Positions 1 to 8,791 are shown, counted from the first letter of the stretch. The stretch: DNA of 64,000 nucleotides from Streptosporangium amethystogenes (GCF_000721075.1 NZ_JOEQ01000002.1:62001-126000); one strand, 5' to 3'. Made by a program: numbers and translations. Notes: generated by a model not told the origin, from the sequence alone.

Positions 1-37
1 CGATGATGATCAGCTCAGTGGGTCCGAGGTTTGGCAT
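1..37 (-). CDS. tatA: Sec-independent translocase TatA, N-terminal start only
   Basis: Only the first 12 codons are inside the window. They read MPNLGPTELIII, the amphipathic start of the single transmembrane helix typical of actinobacterial TatA. An AAGGA ribosome site lies just upstream of the ATG. TatA oligomerises with TatC in the membrane to export folded proteins. Its position directly downstream of pafB-pafC matches the pafBC-tatA order known in mycobacteria. The identification rests on a very short peptide plus this synteny. Confidence 0.7.
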   Translation of the reverse strand, partial: MPNLGPTELIII

Positions 38-103
38 TACACATCCTTACGCCGAACGACGTGCAGTCTCTGCATCCGATCGTACGCTGCCCCGGGGGCA
101 GAC

Positions 104-292
104 TCACCCCTTCGGAACACGTATCGTCCCCCCGCTCTCGCCGAACAGCACCCGGACAGGCTCCAGCCTCCCGTGCGCACGGTCGATCTCGCGGCCGAGT
201 TCGGTGGCCGCGCGCAGTACGCGAACGGCCAGGAAACCGAGGGTTCCCAGCCCCACGAGGGCCAGCGAGAGCGCGGCGATGATCCAGCTCAT
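104..292 (-). CDS. Small membrane protein of the pafC-tatA interval
   Basis: This 62-residue protein has one N-terminal hydrophobic helix (about residues 3-25, rich in Ile, Ala, Leu and Val). A short charged tail follows, with a TELGREIDRAHG segment that could form a helix. It lies 24 bases after pafC and before tatA on the same strand, so it is probably part of that transcript. I do not recognise a named family. The ATG start and the membrane-then-charged layout support a real gene. Function is unknown. Confidence 0.6.
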   Translation of the reverse strand: MSWIIAALSLALVGLGTLGFLAVRVLRAATELGREIDRAHGRLEPVRVLFGESGGTIRVPKG

Positions 293-316
293 GGTGGGAG
301 ATCCTAGTACCGCACG

Positions 317-1273
317 TCAGAAGATCGATTCGTAACGATTCAGCGCGGCCGTCGCGGCGGCGCGCACGCTCTCGTCCAGCGAGGCGGGCGAGATCACCCT
401 GCCGGTGTCGCCCAGGCGCAGCGCCAGGCGTACCACCCAGCCCTGGTCCCTGGCCCGCAGCGCCACCCGCACGCGGCCCTCGCCGAGCTCGGTGACCCGC
501 TCGCACGGGTAGTACTCGGCGACCCAGCGGCCCGCGGCGGTCAGCTCCAGCTCCACCAGCTCGTCGGTCGGCGAGGGCCGGAACACCCCGGGCGTCACCT
601 CGTCCGGCACGGCGTCGGCGGGCGGGTCGGCGGGCACGTCGAGCACGTCGACGGAGAGCATCCGGTCCAGCCGGAACAGCCGGACCGCCTCGGCCCGGTA
701 GCACCAGCCCGACAGGTAGGGACGGCCGTCCACGACGACCAGGCGCATCGGGTCGACCTCGCGCGGGGTGATCTCGTCGCGCCCCGGCACGTAGTAGCGC
801 AGCGACAGCCGTCTACCGCGCCGCAGCGCCTCGTTGACGCTGGGCAGCGCGTCGGGCGCGGCGTCGACCTCCACCGCGACCTGGCTGCTGACCGCCGCCG
901 CGCCCTCGCCCGAGGCCTGCTCGAACTTGGCGATGACCCGGGCCAGCGCGTCACGTTCCCCGAACTCCGGCATCTCGGCGAGCAGGCGCAGCGCGACCAG
1001 CAGGGCGCTGGCCTCGTCCACCCCCAGCCGCAGCGGGCGGGCGATGGTGTCGGCGTTGTCGATGACGATCTCTCCACCGTCCCACGACACGTCGATCAGG
1101 TCGCCGGGGGTGTGGCCGGGCAGCCCGCACATCCACACCAGCTGCAGGTCGTCGATGAGCTGCTTCTCGCTCAGGCCGAAGATCTTCGCGACCTCGGGCA
1201 CCTGTGCCCCGGGGTGCGACATCAGATAGGGCACCAGCGCCAGCAACCTGGGCAGGCGATCGGCGGTGCTCAC
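317..1273 (-). CDS. pafC: WYL-domain transcriptional regulator PafC
   Basis: The 318-residue protein has an N-terminal helix-turn-helix (about residues 5-60, including EVAKIFGLSEKQLIDDL) and a central WYL-type domain around the sequence RPYLSGWCYRAEAVRLFRLD. Its C-terminal part is shared with PafB. PafB and PafC form a heterodimeric activator of the mycobacterial DNA-damage response that is independent of LexA. The start chosen is a GTG whose first bases overlap the pafB stop (GTGA), implying translational coupling and equal amounts of the two subunits. A longer upstream reading frame exists but lies inside pafB. Confidence 0.93.
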   Translation of the reverse strand: MSTADRLPRLLALVPYLMSHPGAQVPEVAKIFGLSEKQLIDDLQLVWMCGLPGHTPGDLIDVSWDGGEIVIDNADTIARPLRLGVDEASALLVALRLLAEMPEFGERDALARVIAKFEQASGEGAAAVSSQVAVEVDAAPDALPSVNEALRRGRRLSLRYYVPGRDEITPREVDPMRLVVVDGRPYLSGWCYRAEAVRLFRLDRMLSVDVLDVPADPPADAVPDEVTPGVFRPSPTDELVELELTAAGRWVAEYYPCERVTELGEGRVRVALRARDQGWVVRLALRLGDTGRVISPASLDESVRAAATAALNRYESIF

Positions 1274-2226
1274 GCGAGTGCTCCCTTCAGACGGCAGATC
1301 ACCGCGTCGCGGGCGTCCGGCGGGCCGACCACCTCCGCGTCGGCGGCGAAGCCCACGATCCACCCGGCCAGCCGGCCGGGATCGGTGAAGTCGACCTCCA
1401 GCTCGTCCCATCCGTCGCCGACGGGCCGCACCGCCTTCGCCACCTGGCGCAGTCCCTGGCAGGTGTCCTGCCTGACCCGGACGAGGGCGGTACGCTCCCG
1501 GATCGCGGCGTCGCTGTAGACGACCATGGACTTGATGTCGACGCCCTCGGGCACCACCACGGAGCCCGGGCGGCCGACGGTGGTGACCGCCCCGCCGATC
1601 CGGCTGAGCCTGAAGACCCGCGGCGCGTCCCGGTCACGGTCGTGGCCGACCATGTACCAACGGCCGCGGCGGCTGACCACGCCCCACGGCTCCACGGTGC
1701 GGGTCAGCACGTTCTGGCTGGCCGCCGCCCGGTAGGCGAAGCGGACCGCCCGCCGGTCACGCACGGCCTCCCAGAGCGCGGGAAAGGCCGGATCCTGGGT
1801 GTCGACGCGCAACTCCAGTGCCCCGCCGAGCACCCCGTACGCCTCGTCGGTCTCCACGCCCCCGGCGCGCAGTTTCAGCAGCGCGCCACTGGCCGCCTCG
1901 GCCAGACTGGCCCGTTGCCACACCTGGGCCGCCAGGCCCACCACCGCGGCCTCGTCCGGCTCCAGGGTGATCTCCGGCAGCTCGTAGGCCTGGCGGACGA
2001 TCCGGTAACCGGGATCCTCCTCCCAGGGGTCCTTGTGGACCTCGATCGGGATGCCGATCTCACGCAGCTCGTTCTTGTCCCGCTCGAACATCCGCTGGAA
2101 GGCCTCGTCGTTGTCGGCGTCGTAGCCCGGCACCGCCTGGCGGATGTGTTCGGCGCTGAGCGGCCGCCGCGTGGCCAGCAGGCAGATCACGAGATTGAGC
2201 AGCCGCTCGGTCTTCCGACGCGACAT
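1270..2226 (-). CDS. pafB: WYL-domain transcriptional regulator PafB
   Basis: The 318-residue partner of PafC has an N-terminal winged helix-turn-helix (residues about 1-75) with the actinobacterial opening MSRRKTERLLNLVICLL. A central WYL domain contains RRGRWYMVGHDRDRDAPRVF, and a C-terminal extension follows. The ATG is preceded by GGAGG. PafBC activates DNA repair genes and its genes usually sit with the pupylation locus, as here. Equal length to PafC is typical of the pair. It is the first gene of the pafB-pafC-small protein-tatA run. Confidence 0.93.
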   Translation of the reverse strand: MSRRKTERLLNLVICLLATRRPLSAEHIRQAVPGYDADNDEAFQRMFERDKNELREIGIPIEVHKDPWEEDPGYRIVRQAYELPEITLEPDEAAVVGLAAQVWQRASLAEAASGALLKLRAGGVETDEAYGVLGGALELRVDTQDPAFPALWEAVRDRRAVRFAYRAAASQNVLTRTVEPWGVVSRRGRWYMVGHDRDRDAPRVFRLSRIGGAVTTVGRPGSVVVPEGVDIKSMVVYSDAAIRERTALVRVRQDTCQGLRQVAKAVRPVGDGWDELEVDFTDPGRLAGWIVGFAADAEVVGPPDARDAVICRLKGALA

Positions 2227-2265
2227 CCGGCCTCCTCCCTGTTCAAGTGACGCTACCCTTCCCCC

Positions 2266-3363
2266 GTGATCAGATGGCGCAGGGGCGAGGTCGTACGGAT
2301 CCGGCGCGAATGGCCGGGGGCAATGGAACTCGACGTGACCACCGAGGACGGTGAGGCGCGCGCGCTCGCCTATCCGGCCCTGGTGGGACGCCCCGAGCCC
2401 GGTGACGTGGTGCTGCTCAACACGACCGCGCTCGCGATGGGTCTCGGTACGGGAGGTTACGCCATGGTGGTGGCTGTTCCCGACCGATTGCCACAAGATC
2501 CTCAAGGTCCCGGACACCTGGTGAAGGCACGCTACACCCCGTTGCAGACCACCGTACTCGGCGCGGACGAGCAGGACTCGCCCTTCCACCACCTCCTGCG
2601 TGACGCCGACTCCGTGGACGGCATGCCGGTGATCGTCGCCGACCTGCACTCGGCCCTGCCGGCGATTCTCTGCGGCCTGTACGGCTCGAATCCGCCGCGT
2701 ACCGGGGAGTCCGGCGGGCACCGGCCCGCCAGGGTCGCCTACGTGATGCTCGACGGGGGCGCGCTGCCCGCCTGGTTCTCCATGTCGTGCGCGCGGCTAC
2801 GGGAGGCCGGCTGGCTGTGCGGGGTGGTCACGGTGGGCCAGGCCTTCGGCGGCGACGTGGAGGCGGTGACGCCGCACACCGGCCTGCTGGCGGCCCGGCA
2901 CGTCCTGGGGGCCGATGTCGCGATCGTCACCCAGGGGCCGGGCAACCTGGGCAGCGGCACCCGCTGGGGCTTCTCCGGCGTCTCGGCCGGCGAGGCGGTC
3001 AACGCCGCCGCCGTCCTCGGGGGCCGGCCGGTCGCGGCGCTGCGGGTCAGCGAGGGGGACCTGCGCGAGCGCCACGTCGGGGTCTCCCACCACTCGCTGA
3101 CCGCCTACGGCCGGGTGGCGCTGGCCCCCGCCCAGATCGCCGTACCCGTGCTGCCCGGCGACTTCGGCAGGCGGGTGACCGAGCAGTCGCGCCCGCTCGC
3201 CGCGCGGCACGAGCTGGTCGAGGTACCGGTGGACGGGCTGTACGCGGCGTTGCGGGAGTCTCCGGTCAGGCTGTCGACGATGGGCCGCGGCCTGGACGAG
3301 GACCTGGCCTACTTCCTGGCCTCGGCCGCCGCCGGACGCCACACGACCTCGCTGCTGTCGTAG
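2266..3363 (+). CDS. DUF3866 family protein
   Basis: The 365-residue protein matches the DUF3866 family often found divergent from pafB in actinobacteria. It begins with a short beta-rich segment (MIRWRRGEVVRIRREW), then has two Gly/Ala-rich blocks, including VAIVTQGPGNLGSGTRWGFS near residues 224-243 and ERHVGVSHHSLTAYGR near 270-285. These look like ligand-binding loops, but no enzyme class is evident. No signal peptide or membrane segment is seen. It starts at a GTG 39 bases from pafB, so the two genes share a short divergent promoter region. Function is unknown. Confidence 0.8.
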   Translation: MIRWRRGEVVRIRREWPGAMELDVTTEDGEARALAYPALVGRPEPGDVVLLNTTALAMGLGTGGYAMVVAVPDRLPQDPQGPGHLVKARYTPLQTTVLGADEQDSPFHHLLRDADSVDGMPVIVADLHSALPAILCGLYGSNPPRTGESGGHRPARVAYVMLDGGALPAWFSMSCARLREAGWLCGVVTVGQAFGGDVEAVTPHTGLLAARHVLGADVAIVTQGPGNLGSGTRWGFSGVSAGEAVNAAAVLGGRPVAALRVSEGDLRERHVGVSHHSLTAYGRVALAPAQIAVPVLPGDFGRRVTEQSRPLAARHELVEVPVDGLYAALRESPVRLSTMGRGLDEDLAYFLASAAAGRHTTSLLS

Positions 3364-3785
3364 AAGTCCTTGAAGGTAAAGGCCTCAGGTGTGGGGCCTT
3401 CCCTCCTGAGCCGCTCCAGACGTTCCATTCCCTCAGCCAGCCTCGGCTCGTACCCCTCGGGAATCCACCACATCACCGAGGACGGCTCCGCCATGCGCAG
3501 GAACCATTCTCTGCGCCGCTGCAGGAACTCCAGGTGGCCGCTGCGGTAGACGTAGTCCCACAGCGCCTCGCGCGACTCCCAGACCGAGAAGTTGACCAGC
3601 AGGTCGTCACCGTAGTCGTGCTTGACCGTGTCCTCGGGGGCGTCACCGCCCTTGAGCCTCCAGACGAAACCGGGGGTCGCCTCGGCCAGCCGGTCGATGG
3701 GGTCGAGACCGGCGACGAAGGAGGCCAGCTCCGGGGAGTCGACGGGAGCGCGCATGTGGGCGATGTTCAGTTGGGCCAAGTGCAT
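3309..3785 (-). CDS. DUF3291 family protein (dimeric alpha/beta barrel type)
   Basis: The 158-residue product starts with MHLAQLNIAHMRAP, the usual opening of DUF3291 proteins. It continues with LVNFSVWESREALWDYVY and HLEFLQRRREWF, which resemble the antibiotic-biosynthesis-monooxygenase-like ferredoxin-fold barrel. No catalytic role is established. Its 3' end overlaps the 3' end of the convergent DUF3866 gene by 55 bases. A GTG two codons upstream is an alternative start; the ATG is chosen because the family begins here. No clear ribosome site is visible. Confidence 0.78.
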   Translation of the reverse strand: MHLAQLNIAHMRAPVDSPELASFVAGLDPIDRLAEATPGFVWRLKGGDAPEDTVKHDYGDDLLVNFSVWESREALWDYVYRSGHLEFLQRRREWFLRMAEPSSVMWWIPEGYEPRLAEGMERLERLRREGPTPEAFTFKDFYDSSEVVWRPAAAEARK

Positions 3786-3816
3786 GAGCACAGCAGATCA
3801 TTCCGACGCTTCTATG

Positions 3817-4458
3817 TCAATTCTCATTGTTTTTAGAGAAGGTGACGCAGCACTCCTCCGGGCGCGGGTCCAGACGGGCCGCCGAGGTGTCCTGGCCAAG
3901 TGCCTCCAGCAGCCCTCTGCACAGCCCCAGGTTCACCGAGCAGACCAGCAGCGGATGCTCCTCGGCCGGCACGTGGAACGGGCAGTTGCGCAGCCGCACC
4001 CTGCCCTCCTCCTCGTACGGCTCGTAGCCGCGCCGCCGCAGCACCCCGACGAGATCATCGTCCTGCCGCGCGAACCCGGCCCCGGCGCGTCGCGCGACCT
4101 GCTCGGCCCGCTCCTCCCCGCCGAGCGACTCGACCGCCTCGGCCAGCACCAGGGCGAGCGTTCGGTAGTCCCTGGCGGGCACGCTGACCTGCCACTCCCC
4201 CGGCGCCCTGTGATAGACCTTCGCCGGCCGGCCGCTGCCGGGGCCCGTCCGCTCCGTCAGCCGCCTGAAGCCCGCGTCAAGCAGGCCGGCCTCGACGAGC
4301 CTGTCGAGGTGGAAGGCGGCCAGAGTCCGCTGGATCCCCACCGCCTCGGCCACCTCGTTTCGCCCCACCTCCCGGCCACGGGAGGTCACATAGTCGTAGA
4401 CGGCCCGGCGCACCGGGTCGTGAAGTACCGCCACCTTGTCGAGGTCATCACCGCTCAC
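3817..4458 (-). CDS. ArsR/SufR-like transcriptional regulator with C-terminal Cys cluster
   Basis: The 213-residue protein has an N-terminal winged helix (about residues 5-75, including GIQRTLAAFHLDRLVEAGLL) and a ligand-binding C-terminal half. Four kinds of conserved position stand out near the end: CPFHVP, VCSVN, LCRGLLEAL and PEECCV. In SufR-type regulators such cysteines bind an iron-sulfur cluster, so redox or Fe-S sensing is plausible but inferred. The GTG start is chosen because a near-consensus -10 box (TACAAT) ends seven bases upstream with no ribosome site, which suggests a leaderless mRNA. The gene ends in FSKNNEN. Confidence 0.8.
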   Translation of the reverse strand: MSGDDLDKVAVLHDPVRRAVYDYVTSRGREVGRNEVAEAVGIQRTLAAFHLDRLVEAGLLDAGFRRLTERTGPGSGRPAKVYHRAPGEWQVSVPARDYRTLALVLAEAVESLGGEERAEQVARRAGAGFARQDDDLVGVLRRRGYEPYEEEGRVRLRNCPFHVPAEEHPLLVCSVNLGLCRGLLEALGQDTSAARLDPRPEECCVTFSKNNEN

Positions 4459-4465
4459 AGCCCGG

Positions 4466-4471
4466 ATTGTA
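4466..4471 (-). promoter_or_regulatory. -10 box of the leaderless regulator gene
   Basis: Read on the minus strand the hexamer is TACAAT, one base off the consensus. Seven bases separate it from the GTG at 4458, the distance expected when transcription starts at the start codon itself. No Shine-Dalgarno sequence intervenes. A -35 box is not obvious. Confidence 0.45.
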
Positions 4472-4506
4472 GGTGGGGGCGGCGAAGGTCGCGTCCGGCG
4501 CACGGA

Positions 4507-5403
4507 TCAGTAGGCGGCCAGCACGTCGACGACGAAGACGAGCGTCTCGCCGGGTTCGACGGACGGCGGCAGGCCGTTCTCGTAGCCGAACCTGGGCGGG
4601 ACGATCACCAGGACCCGGCTGCCCACCGGAACGCCGACCAGCGCCCGGTCCCAGCCCGCGATGACGCGGCCCTTGCCGATCTGGAAGGCCTTGGGGTGCC
4701 CCGCCGCCCAGGTGGAGTCGGAGGCGTCCTTGCCCCAGACCCTGCTCTCGTACTGGGTGACGACGAGCTGCCCCGCACGGGTCTCGGCCCCGGCGCCCCG
4801 GACGAGGATCTTGCTCCTCAGGCCGCCGGGAGGCGCGGTGCCCGGCAGGGAGATGGCCGGGCGCCCACCGGAGGTTCCGGTGACCCTGACCCCGTCGAGA
4901 ACCCCGCCCCCGCCCTTCGCGGCGGCGTCGGGCGGGAAGGCGCCGAGCACGTCGACCACGTAGAACAGCTCGTCCTCGACGGTCATCCCGCCGGGCGGGT
5001 TGGGGCCGTACGCCTCCTCCGGCGGAACCGCGACGACCACCCGGCTGCCGACCTTGTGGCCGCGCAGGGCCTTGCCCACACCGGTGATCGTCTGGTTCAG
5101 CGGAAAGGACGCCGGGGCGCCCTGGTTGAAGCTGGAGGCCAGCAGACGGTTGTCCTTGCCGTCCCACACGTGCGCGGTGTACTGGGCGACGACCAGGTCG
5201 TTCCCCCCGATCTCGGCGCCGGTGCCCGTCATCAGCTCGGTGAATTTCAGGCCGCCGGAGGGCGCGCCCTCGGGAAAGCGCACGGTGGGCCTGTCACCGA
5301 AGTTCCCGAGCACCTCGACCTCCGGCCCCGCCTGCCCGTCGCCGGAGGCGCAGGCGGTGACCAGCACGAGCGAAAGCGCGGCGAGCAGTGCCGTGGGACG
5401 CAT
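4507..5403 (-). CDS. FKBP-type peptidyl-prolyl isomerase lipoprotein, tandem domains (copy 1)
   Basis: The 298-residue lipoprotein has a signal peptide with lipobox LVTAC (Cys18). An N-terminal FKBP-like domain (about residues 50-160) and a C-terminal FKBP domain (about 185-298) follow. The C-terminal domain keeps VIAGWDRALVGVPVGSR, FGYE and TLVFVVDV, as in active FKBPs, though the usual Phe-Asp pair is altered. The N-terminal domain has ITGVGKAL where the pocket Trp is expected, so it is probably inactive. It is likely anchored outside the membrane and assists folding. It is paralogous to the next gene, with a shared C-terminus DVLAAY. Confidence 0.88.
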   Translation of the reverse strand: MRPTALLAALSLVLVTACASGDGQAGPEVEVLGNFGDRPTVRFPEGAPSGGLKFTELMTGTGAEIGGNDLVVAQYTAHVWDGKDNRLLASSFNQGAPASFPLNQTITGVGKALRGHKVGSRVVVAVPPEEAYGPNPPGGMTVEDELFYVVDVLGAFPPDAAAKGGGGVLDGVRVTGTSGGRPAISLPGTAPPGGLRSKILVRGAGAETRAGQLVVTQYESRVWGKDASDSTWAAGHPKAFQIGKGRVIAGWDRALVGVPVGSRVLVIVPPRFGYENGLPPSVEPGETLVFVVDVLAAY

Positions 5404-5488
5404 CCGAACTCCCGGGGCCGGTGGCTGCGCCAACCCTAACGCCCTATTGGGAGAATTGTCAGTAGCTGGAGATCGCGATCGGAAAACG

Positions 5489-5520
5489 CGAACCCGGCCG
5501 TACGCGCACGGCCGGGTTCG
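5489..5520 (-). terminator. Intrinsic terminator after FKBP copy 2
   Basis: A perfect 13-bp stem (CGAACCCGGCCGT and its complement) encloses a 6-base loop. On the minus strand it is followed by CGTTTTCC, a short T run. It lies 26 bases beyond the stop of the FKBP gene at 5546, so the two FKBP genes are probably separate transcription units. Confidence 0.8.
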
Positions 5521-5545
5521 AAGGTGAGTCGCTCCGCGGGGAGCG

Positions 5546-6496
5546 TCAGTAGGCGGCCAGCACGTCGACCAGGAAGACCAGGGTGTCGGTTCCCTTGATC
5601 TTGTCGCCGGAGCCCGCCTTGCCGTAGCCGAGGTCCGGCGGGATGCTCAGCAGCACCCGGCTGCCCACGGGCACGTCGACCAGCCCCTGGTCCCAGCCCT
5701 TGATGACCTTGCCGGTGCCGATCTGGAACATGATCGGCTGGCCACCGCGGGACCAACTGCTGTCGAACTCGACGTCCGAGCCCCAGATCTTCCCGGCGTA
5801 CTGGACCAGGATCGACTGACCGGACTTGACCTTGGGCCCCGCACCCTTGATCACCGTCTTGACGACGAGTTCCTTGGGCGCCTTCTCCTTGGTCTTGGTG
5901 GTGAGCTTCGGCGCGGTCTCGCCGCCCGGGTTCTCCACCTTGACGCCGGCGAGGCCGGGGTCGGTCGCGGTGCCCTGGGCCGCCTTCCCCTCGGGGACGC
6001 CGACCACGTCGACCACGAAGACCTGCGACTGGCCCGCGGGGGCCTGCGCCTGCTGCTCCTGGGGCAGTGCGTCCTTGCCGACGACGGACATGAACCTGCC
6101 GCCGCTCTTGGTCTCGGCGAAGCCCTTTCTGAGGATCTCCGGGACCTGCTCGTTGAGCGTGATGACCTGTGGACCGCCCTCGTCGTAGGTCGAGCCGGCG
6201 AGCTTGTTCTCCTTGCCGTCCCAGGCGAAGACCGTGAAGTTGGCCACCACATTGGTGCCGAGCTTGGCGGTCTCCCCCTCGGTGCCGGGGGTGAGCACCT
6301 TGTAGGAGGAGGTCTCCATGACCTTGGCCGGGAAGACCACGTTCGGCTTGGCACCGATCGCCCCGGTCACCTGTGGCTCGGTGACTCCGCTGCCGGCAGA
6401 AGTGGAGGCGCCGGTGGCGGTCTCCCCTCCCGAGCCGCATGCTGCGGCGAACATCAGAGGCACTGCGGCCAGTACGGCCATGCTGCGGCGGCGCAT
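5546..6496 (-). CDS. FKBP-type peptidyl-prolyl isomerase lipoprotein, tandem domains (copy 2)
   Basis: The 316-residue lipoprotein has a signal peptide ending in lipobox FAAAC (Cys20). A diverged FKBP-like domain (about residues 60-165) and a canonical C-terminal FKBP domain (about 200-316) follow. The C-terminal domain retains the pocket elements EFDSSW, VIKGWDQGL, LGYGKAG and TLVFLVDVLAAY. In the N-terminal domain the Trp region reads VPEILRKGF, so the pocket is lost. FKBP genes next to pafA are known in actinobacteria. The protein probably works at the outer face of the membrane. The gene follows pafA after a 95-base gap. Confidence 0.9.
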   Translation of the reverse strand: MRRRSMAVLAAVPLMFAAACGSGGETATGASTSAGSGVTEPQVTGAIGAKPNVVFPAKVMETSSYKVLTPGTEGETAKLGTNVVANFTVFAWDGKENKLAGSTYDEGGPQVITLNEQVPEILRKGFAETKSGGRFMSVVGKDALPQEQQAQAPAGQSQVFVVDVVGVPEGKAAQGTATDPGLAGVKVENPGGETAPKLTTKTKEKAPKELVVKTVIKGAGPKVKSGQSILVQYAGKIWGSDVEFDSSWSRGGQPIMFQIGTGKVIKGWDQGLVDVPVGSRVLLSIPPDLGYGKAGSGDKIKGTDTLVFLVDVLAAY

Positions 6497-6591
6497 AGGT
6501 ATCCCTCAAGCAGACGTCAGGTTCGCGCCACACTACCCGTACTGGCATACGGAGGAGGTAAGCATTAAAGGAGCTTGCCGAAGCGTGACCA

Positions 6592-7950
6592 TCACATTCC
6601 GGCGATGAGCTTGTCCACCCTCTCGTCGACACTGCGGAAGGGATCCTTGCACAGCACCGTGCGCTGTGCCTGGTCATTGAGTTTCAGGTGCACCCAGTCG
6701 ACCGTGAAGTCACGGCGCTTCTCCTGCGCCTTACGGATGAACTCCCCGCGCAGCCGGGCGCGGGTGGTCTGCGGCGGCACCGACTTGGCCTCGAAGATCT
6801 TCAGATCGGAGGCCACCCGCTCCACCGCGCCACGCTTCTGTAGCAGGTAGAACAGGCCGCGGCGGCGGTGCACGTCGTGGTAGGCGAGGTCGAGCTGGGC
6901 GACCCGGGGGCTCGACAGCGGCAGGTCGTACTTCTTGCGGTAACGCTCGATCAGCTGGTATTTGGTCACCCAGTCGATCTCGCGGGCCACCTTGTCGAGG
7001 TTGCCGGTCTCGACCGCGTTGAGCGTGCGCTCCCACAGTTCCAGCACCCGGTGGCTGATCTCGTCGCCGCCACGGCGGTCGACGAAGTCACGGGCCTTGG
7101 AGAGGTACTCCTCCTGTATCTCCAGCGAGGACGCCTCCCTGCCGTTGGCCAGCCGGACCCGCCGCCGCCCGGTCATGTCGTGGGAGACCTCCCGGATGGC
7201 CCTGATCGGATTCTCCAGGGACAGGTCACGCATCACGGTGCCCGCCTCGATCATGCGCAGCACCAGGTCGGTGGCACCGACCTTGAGCAGCATGGTCGTC
7301 TCGCTCATGTTGGAGTCGCCGACGATGACGTGCAGGCGGCGGAACCGCTCGGCGTCGGCGTGCGGCTCGTCACGGGTGTTGATGATCGGGCGTGACCTGG
7401 TGGTGGCGCTGGAGACGCCCTCCCAGATGTGCTCGGCCCGCTGGGAGACGCAGTAGACCGCCCCACGCGGGGTCTGCAGCACCTTGCCGGCCCCGCAGAT
7501 GATCTGCCGGGTGACCAGGAACGGGATCAGCACGTCGGCCAGGCGGCCGAACTCGCCGTGCCGGCCCACCAGGTAGTTCTCGTGGCAGCCGTACGAGTTT
7601 CCCGCGGAGTCGGTGTTGTTCTTGAACAGGTAGATGTCGCCGGCGATGCCCTCCTCGCGAAGGCGCTTCTCGGCGTCGACGAGGAGGCCCTCCAGGATGC
7701 GCTCGCCCGCCTTGTCGTGGGTGACGAGCTCCACGACGTTGTCACACTCGGGGGTGGCGTACTCGGGGTGGCTGCCCACGTCGAGATACAGGCGTGCCCC
7801 GTTGCGGAGGAAGACGTTGCTCGATCGGCCCCAGGAGACGACACGGCGGAATAGATAACGCGCTACCTCGTCGGGTGACAGCCGCCGCTGCCCCCTGAAT
7901 GTGCAGGTGACGCCGTACTCGTTCTCAAGCCCGAAGATGCGACGATCCAT
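6592..7950 (-). CDS. pafA: Pup-protein ligase PafA
   Basis: The 452-residue enzyme has the same length as mycobacterial PafA. It phosphorylates the C-terminal glutamate of Pup with ATP and joins it to lysines of target proteins. The glutamine-synthetase-like core shows GLENEYG (Glu9, metal ligand) and [19 protein letters not shown] with the catalytic base Asp57. ATP/metal-site motifs [28 protein letters not shown] and [11 protein letters not shown] are also present. The C-terminal domain ends with [11 protein letters not shown]. The ATG start fits the family. It works with Pup, Dop, the 20S core and the ATPase encoded in this window. Confidence 0.97.
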   Translation of the reverse strand: MDRRIFGLENEYGVTCTFRGQRRLSPDEVARYLFRRVVSWGRSSNVFLRNGARLYLDVGSHPEYATPECDNVVELVTHDKAGERILEGLLVDAEKRLREEGIAGDIYLFKNNTDSAGNSYGCHENYLVGRHGEFGRLADVLIPFLVTRQIICGAGKVLQTPRGAVYCVSQRAEHIWEGVSSATTRSRPIINTRDEPHADAERFRRLHVIVGDSNMSETTMLLKVGATDLVLRMIEAGTVMRDLSLENPIRAIREVSHDMTGRRRVRLANGREASSLEIQEEYLSKARDFVDRRGGDEISHRVLELWERTLNAVETGNLDKVAREIDWVTKYQLIERYRKKYDLPLSSPRVAQLDLAYHDVHRRRGLFYLLQKRGAVERVASDLKIFEAKSVPPQTTRARLRGEFIRKAQEKRRDFTVDWVHLKLNDQAQRTVLCKDPFRSVDERVDKLIAGM

Positions 7951-8051
7951 TGCCTCACACTATTCGCCGAACCCCTCTCGTGGGAGGGATCATGGGGTTT
8001 TCGGTCGTACGGCTTATGCCCCGGGCTGTGAGCGGCTAAGCGCGGACGCGT

Positions 8052-8080
8052 CTCGCACCCGGATCATCGCCGGGTGCGAG
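8052..8080 (-). terminator. Hairpin terminator between the lipoprotein gene and pafA
   Basis: A perfect 11-bp stem (CTCGCACCCGG and complement) has a 7-base loop. It lies 33 bases after the lipoprotein stop at 8113 and about 100 bases before pafA. No T run follows, which is common for actinomycete terminators. Confidence 0.6.
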
Positions 8081-8112
8081 CGATGCGCGGGCATCGGGCC
8101 CAGTGGGCCGGA

Positions 8113-8748
8113 TCAGCCGCCGCCCTGCCAGAAGATCTCGACAACCTTGGTGATCCTGCCGTTCTCCGTGGTGATCAGGGCCGGCCGGTAGAGGCCCTCC
8201 ACCCCGGCCAGGGACGCCGCCTCCTTGACGTTGTCGATCAACCTCTGGCGGGTGCACCTCTCGGTGCCGAGGTTGGTGGCCTTGTCGTAGGTCTGCGACG
8301 AGCCGTCGCAGCCACTGTCCGCGAGGAACAGCACGTCCTCGGCGATGGGTGCCGCGTAGCGGGTCACGTCGCCTTCCTCGGGGCCGTCGAAGTGGCCGTC
8401 CTCGCCGCCGCTCTGGGTGAAGCGGATCGGCCGGTACTCGGCCACGCCGCCCTCGTCCACGTCGGTGAGCCAGCCGCGCAGGACACCCTCGAAGGGGGGC
8501 GGGCCACCCTTGCTCCAGTCGTGCTCGGGAGCGGTCTGGAACTCGGTGCCGAAAAGCTCGGGGGTGACTGCGAGGCTGGAGGTGGCGGGGGCGGCCGCCC
8601 GCGGCGAGGAGGCGGGTGCCGGCGTCCCGCCACAGCCGGACGTCAGCACCATGGCCGCGAGCAGTGCGAGCGCGGCGGGACCGGCAAAGGGGAAAGCGAG
8701 CCTGGTCCAGGCTCGGGGGGTGGCGTTTCTCACACAGACTGTGACCAT
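8113..8748 (-). CDS. Putative lipoprotein of the prcA-pafA interval
   Basis: From the ATG chosen here the product has 211 residues. Its long signal sequence has a hydrophobic core LALLAAMVLTSG and lipobox LTSGC (Cys39). An Ala/Pro/Ser-rich linker follows, then a compact domain of about 150 residues with two further cysteines (DSGCDGSSQ and TERCTRQ) that could form a disulfide. No family is recognised with confidence. Shorter starts inside the signal region are possible. It lies between two strong hairpins, so it is probably transcribed alone. Confidence 0.65.
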   Translation of the reverse strand: MVTVCVRNATPRAWTRLAFPFAGPAALALLAAMVLTSGCGGTPAPASSPRAAAPATSSLAVTPELFGTEFQTAPEHDWSKGGPPPFEGVLRGWLTDVDEGGVAEYRPIRFTQSGGEDGHFDGPEEGDVTRYAAPIAEDVLFLADSGCDGSSQTYDKATNLGTERCTRQRLIDNVKEAASLAGVEGLYRPALITTENGRITKVVEIFWQGGG

Positions 8749-8791
8749 CGGTGAGCGGGTTCGGTTGTCAGGAGAAGAGGTGATCCAGGAC

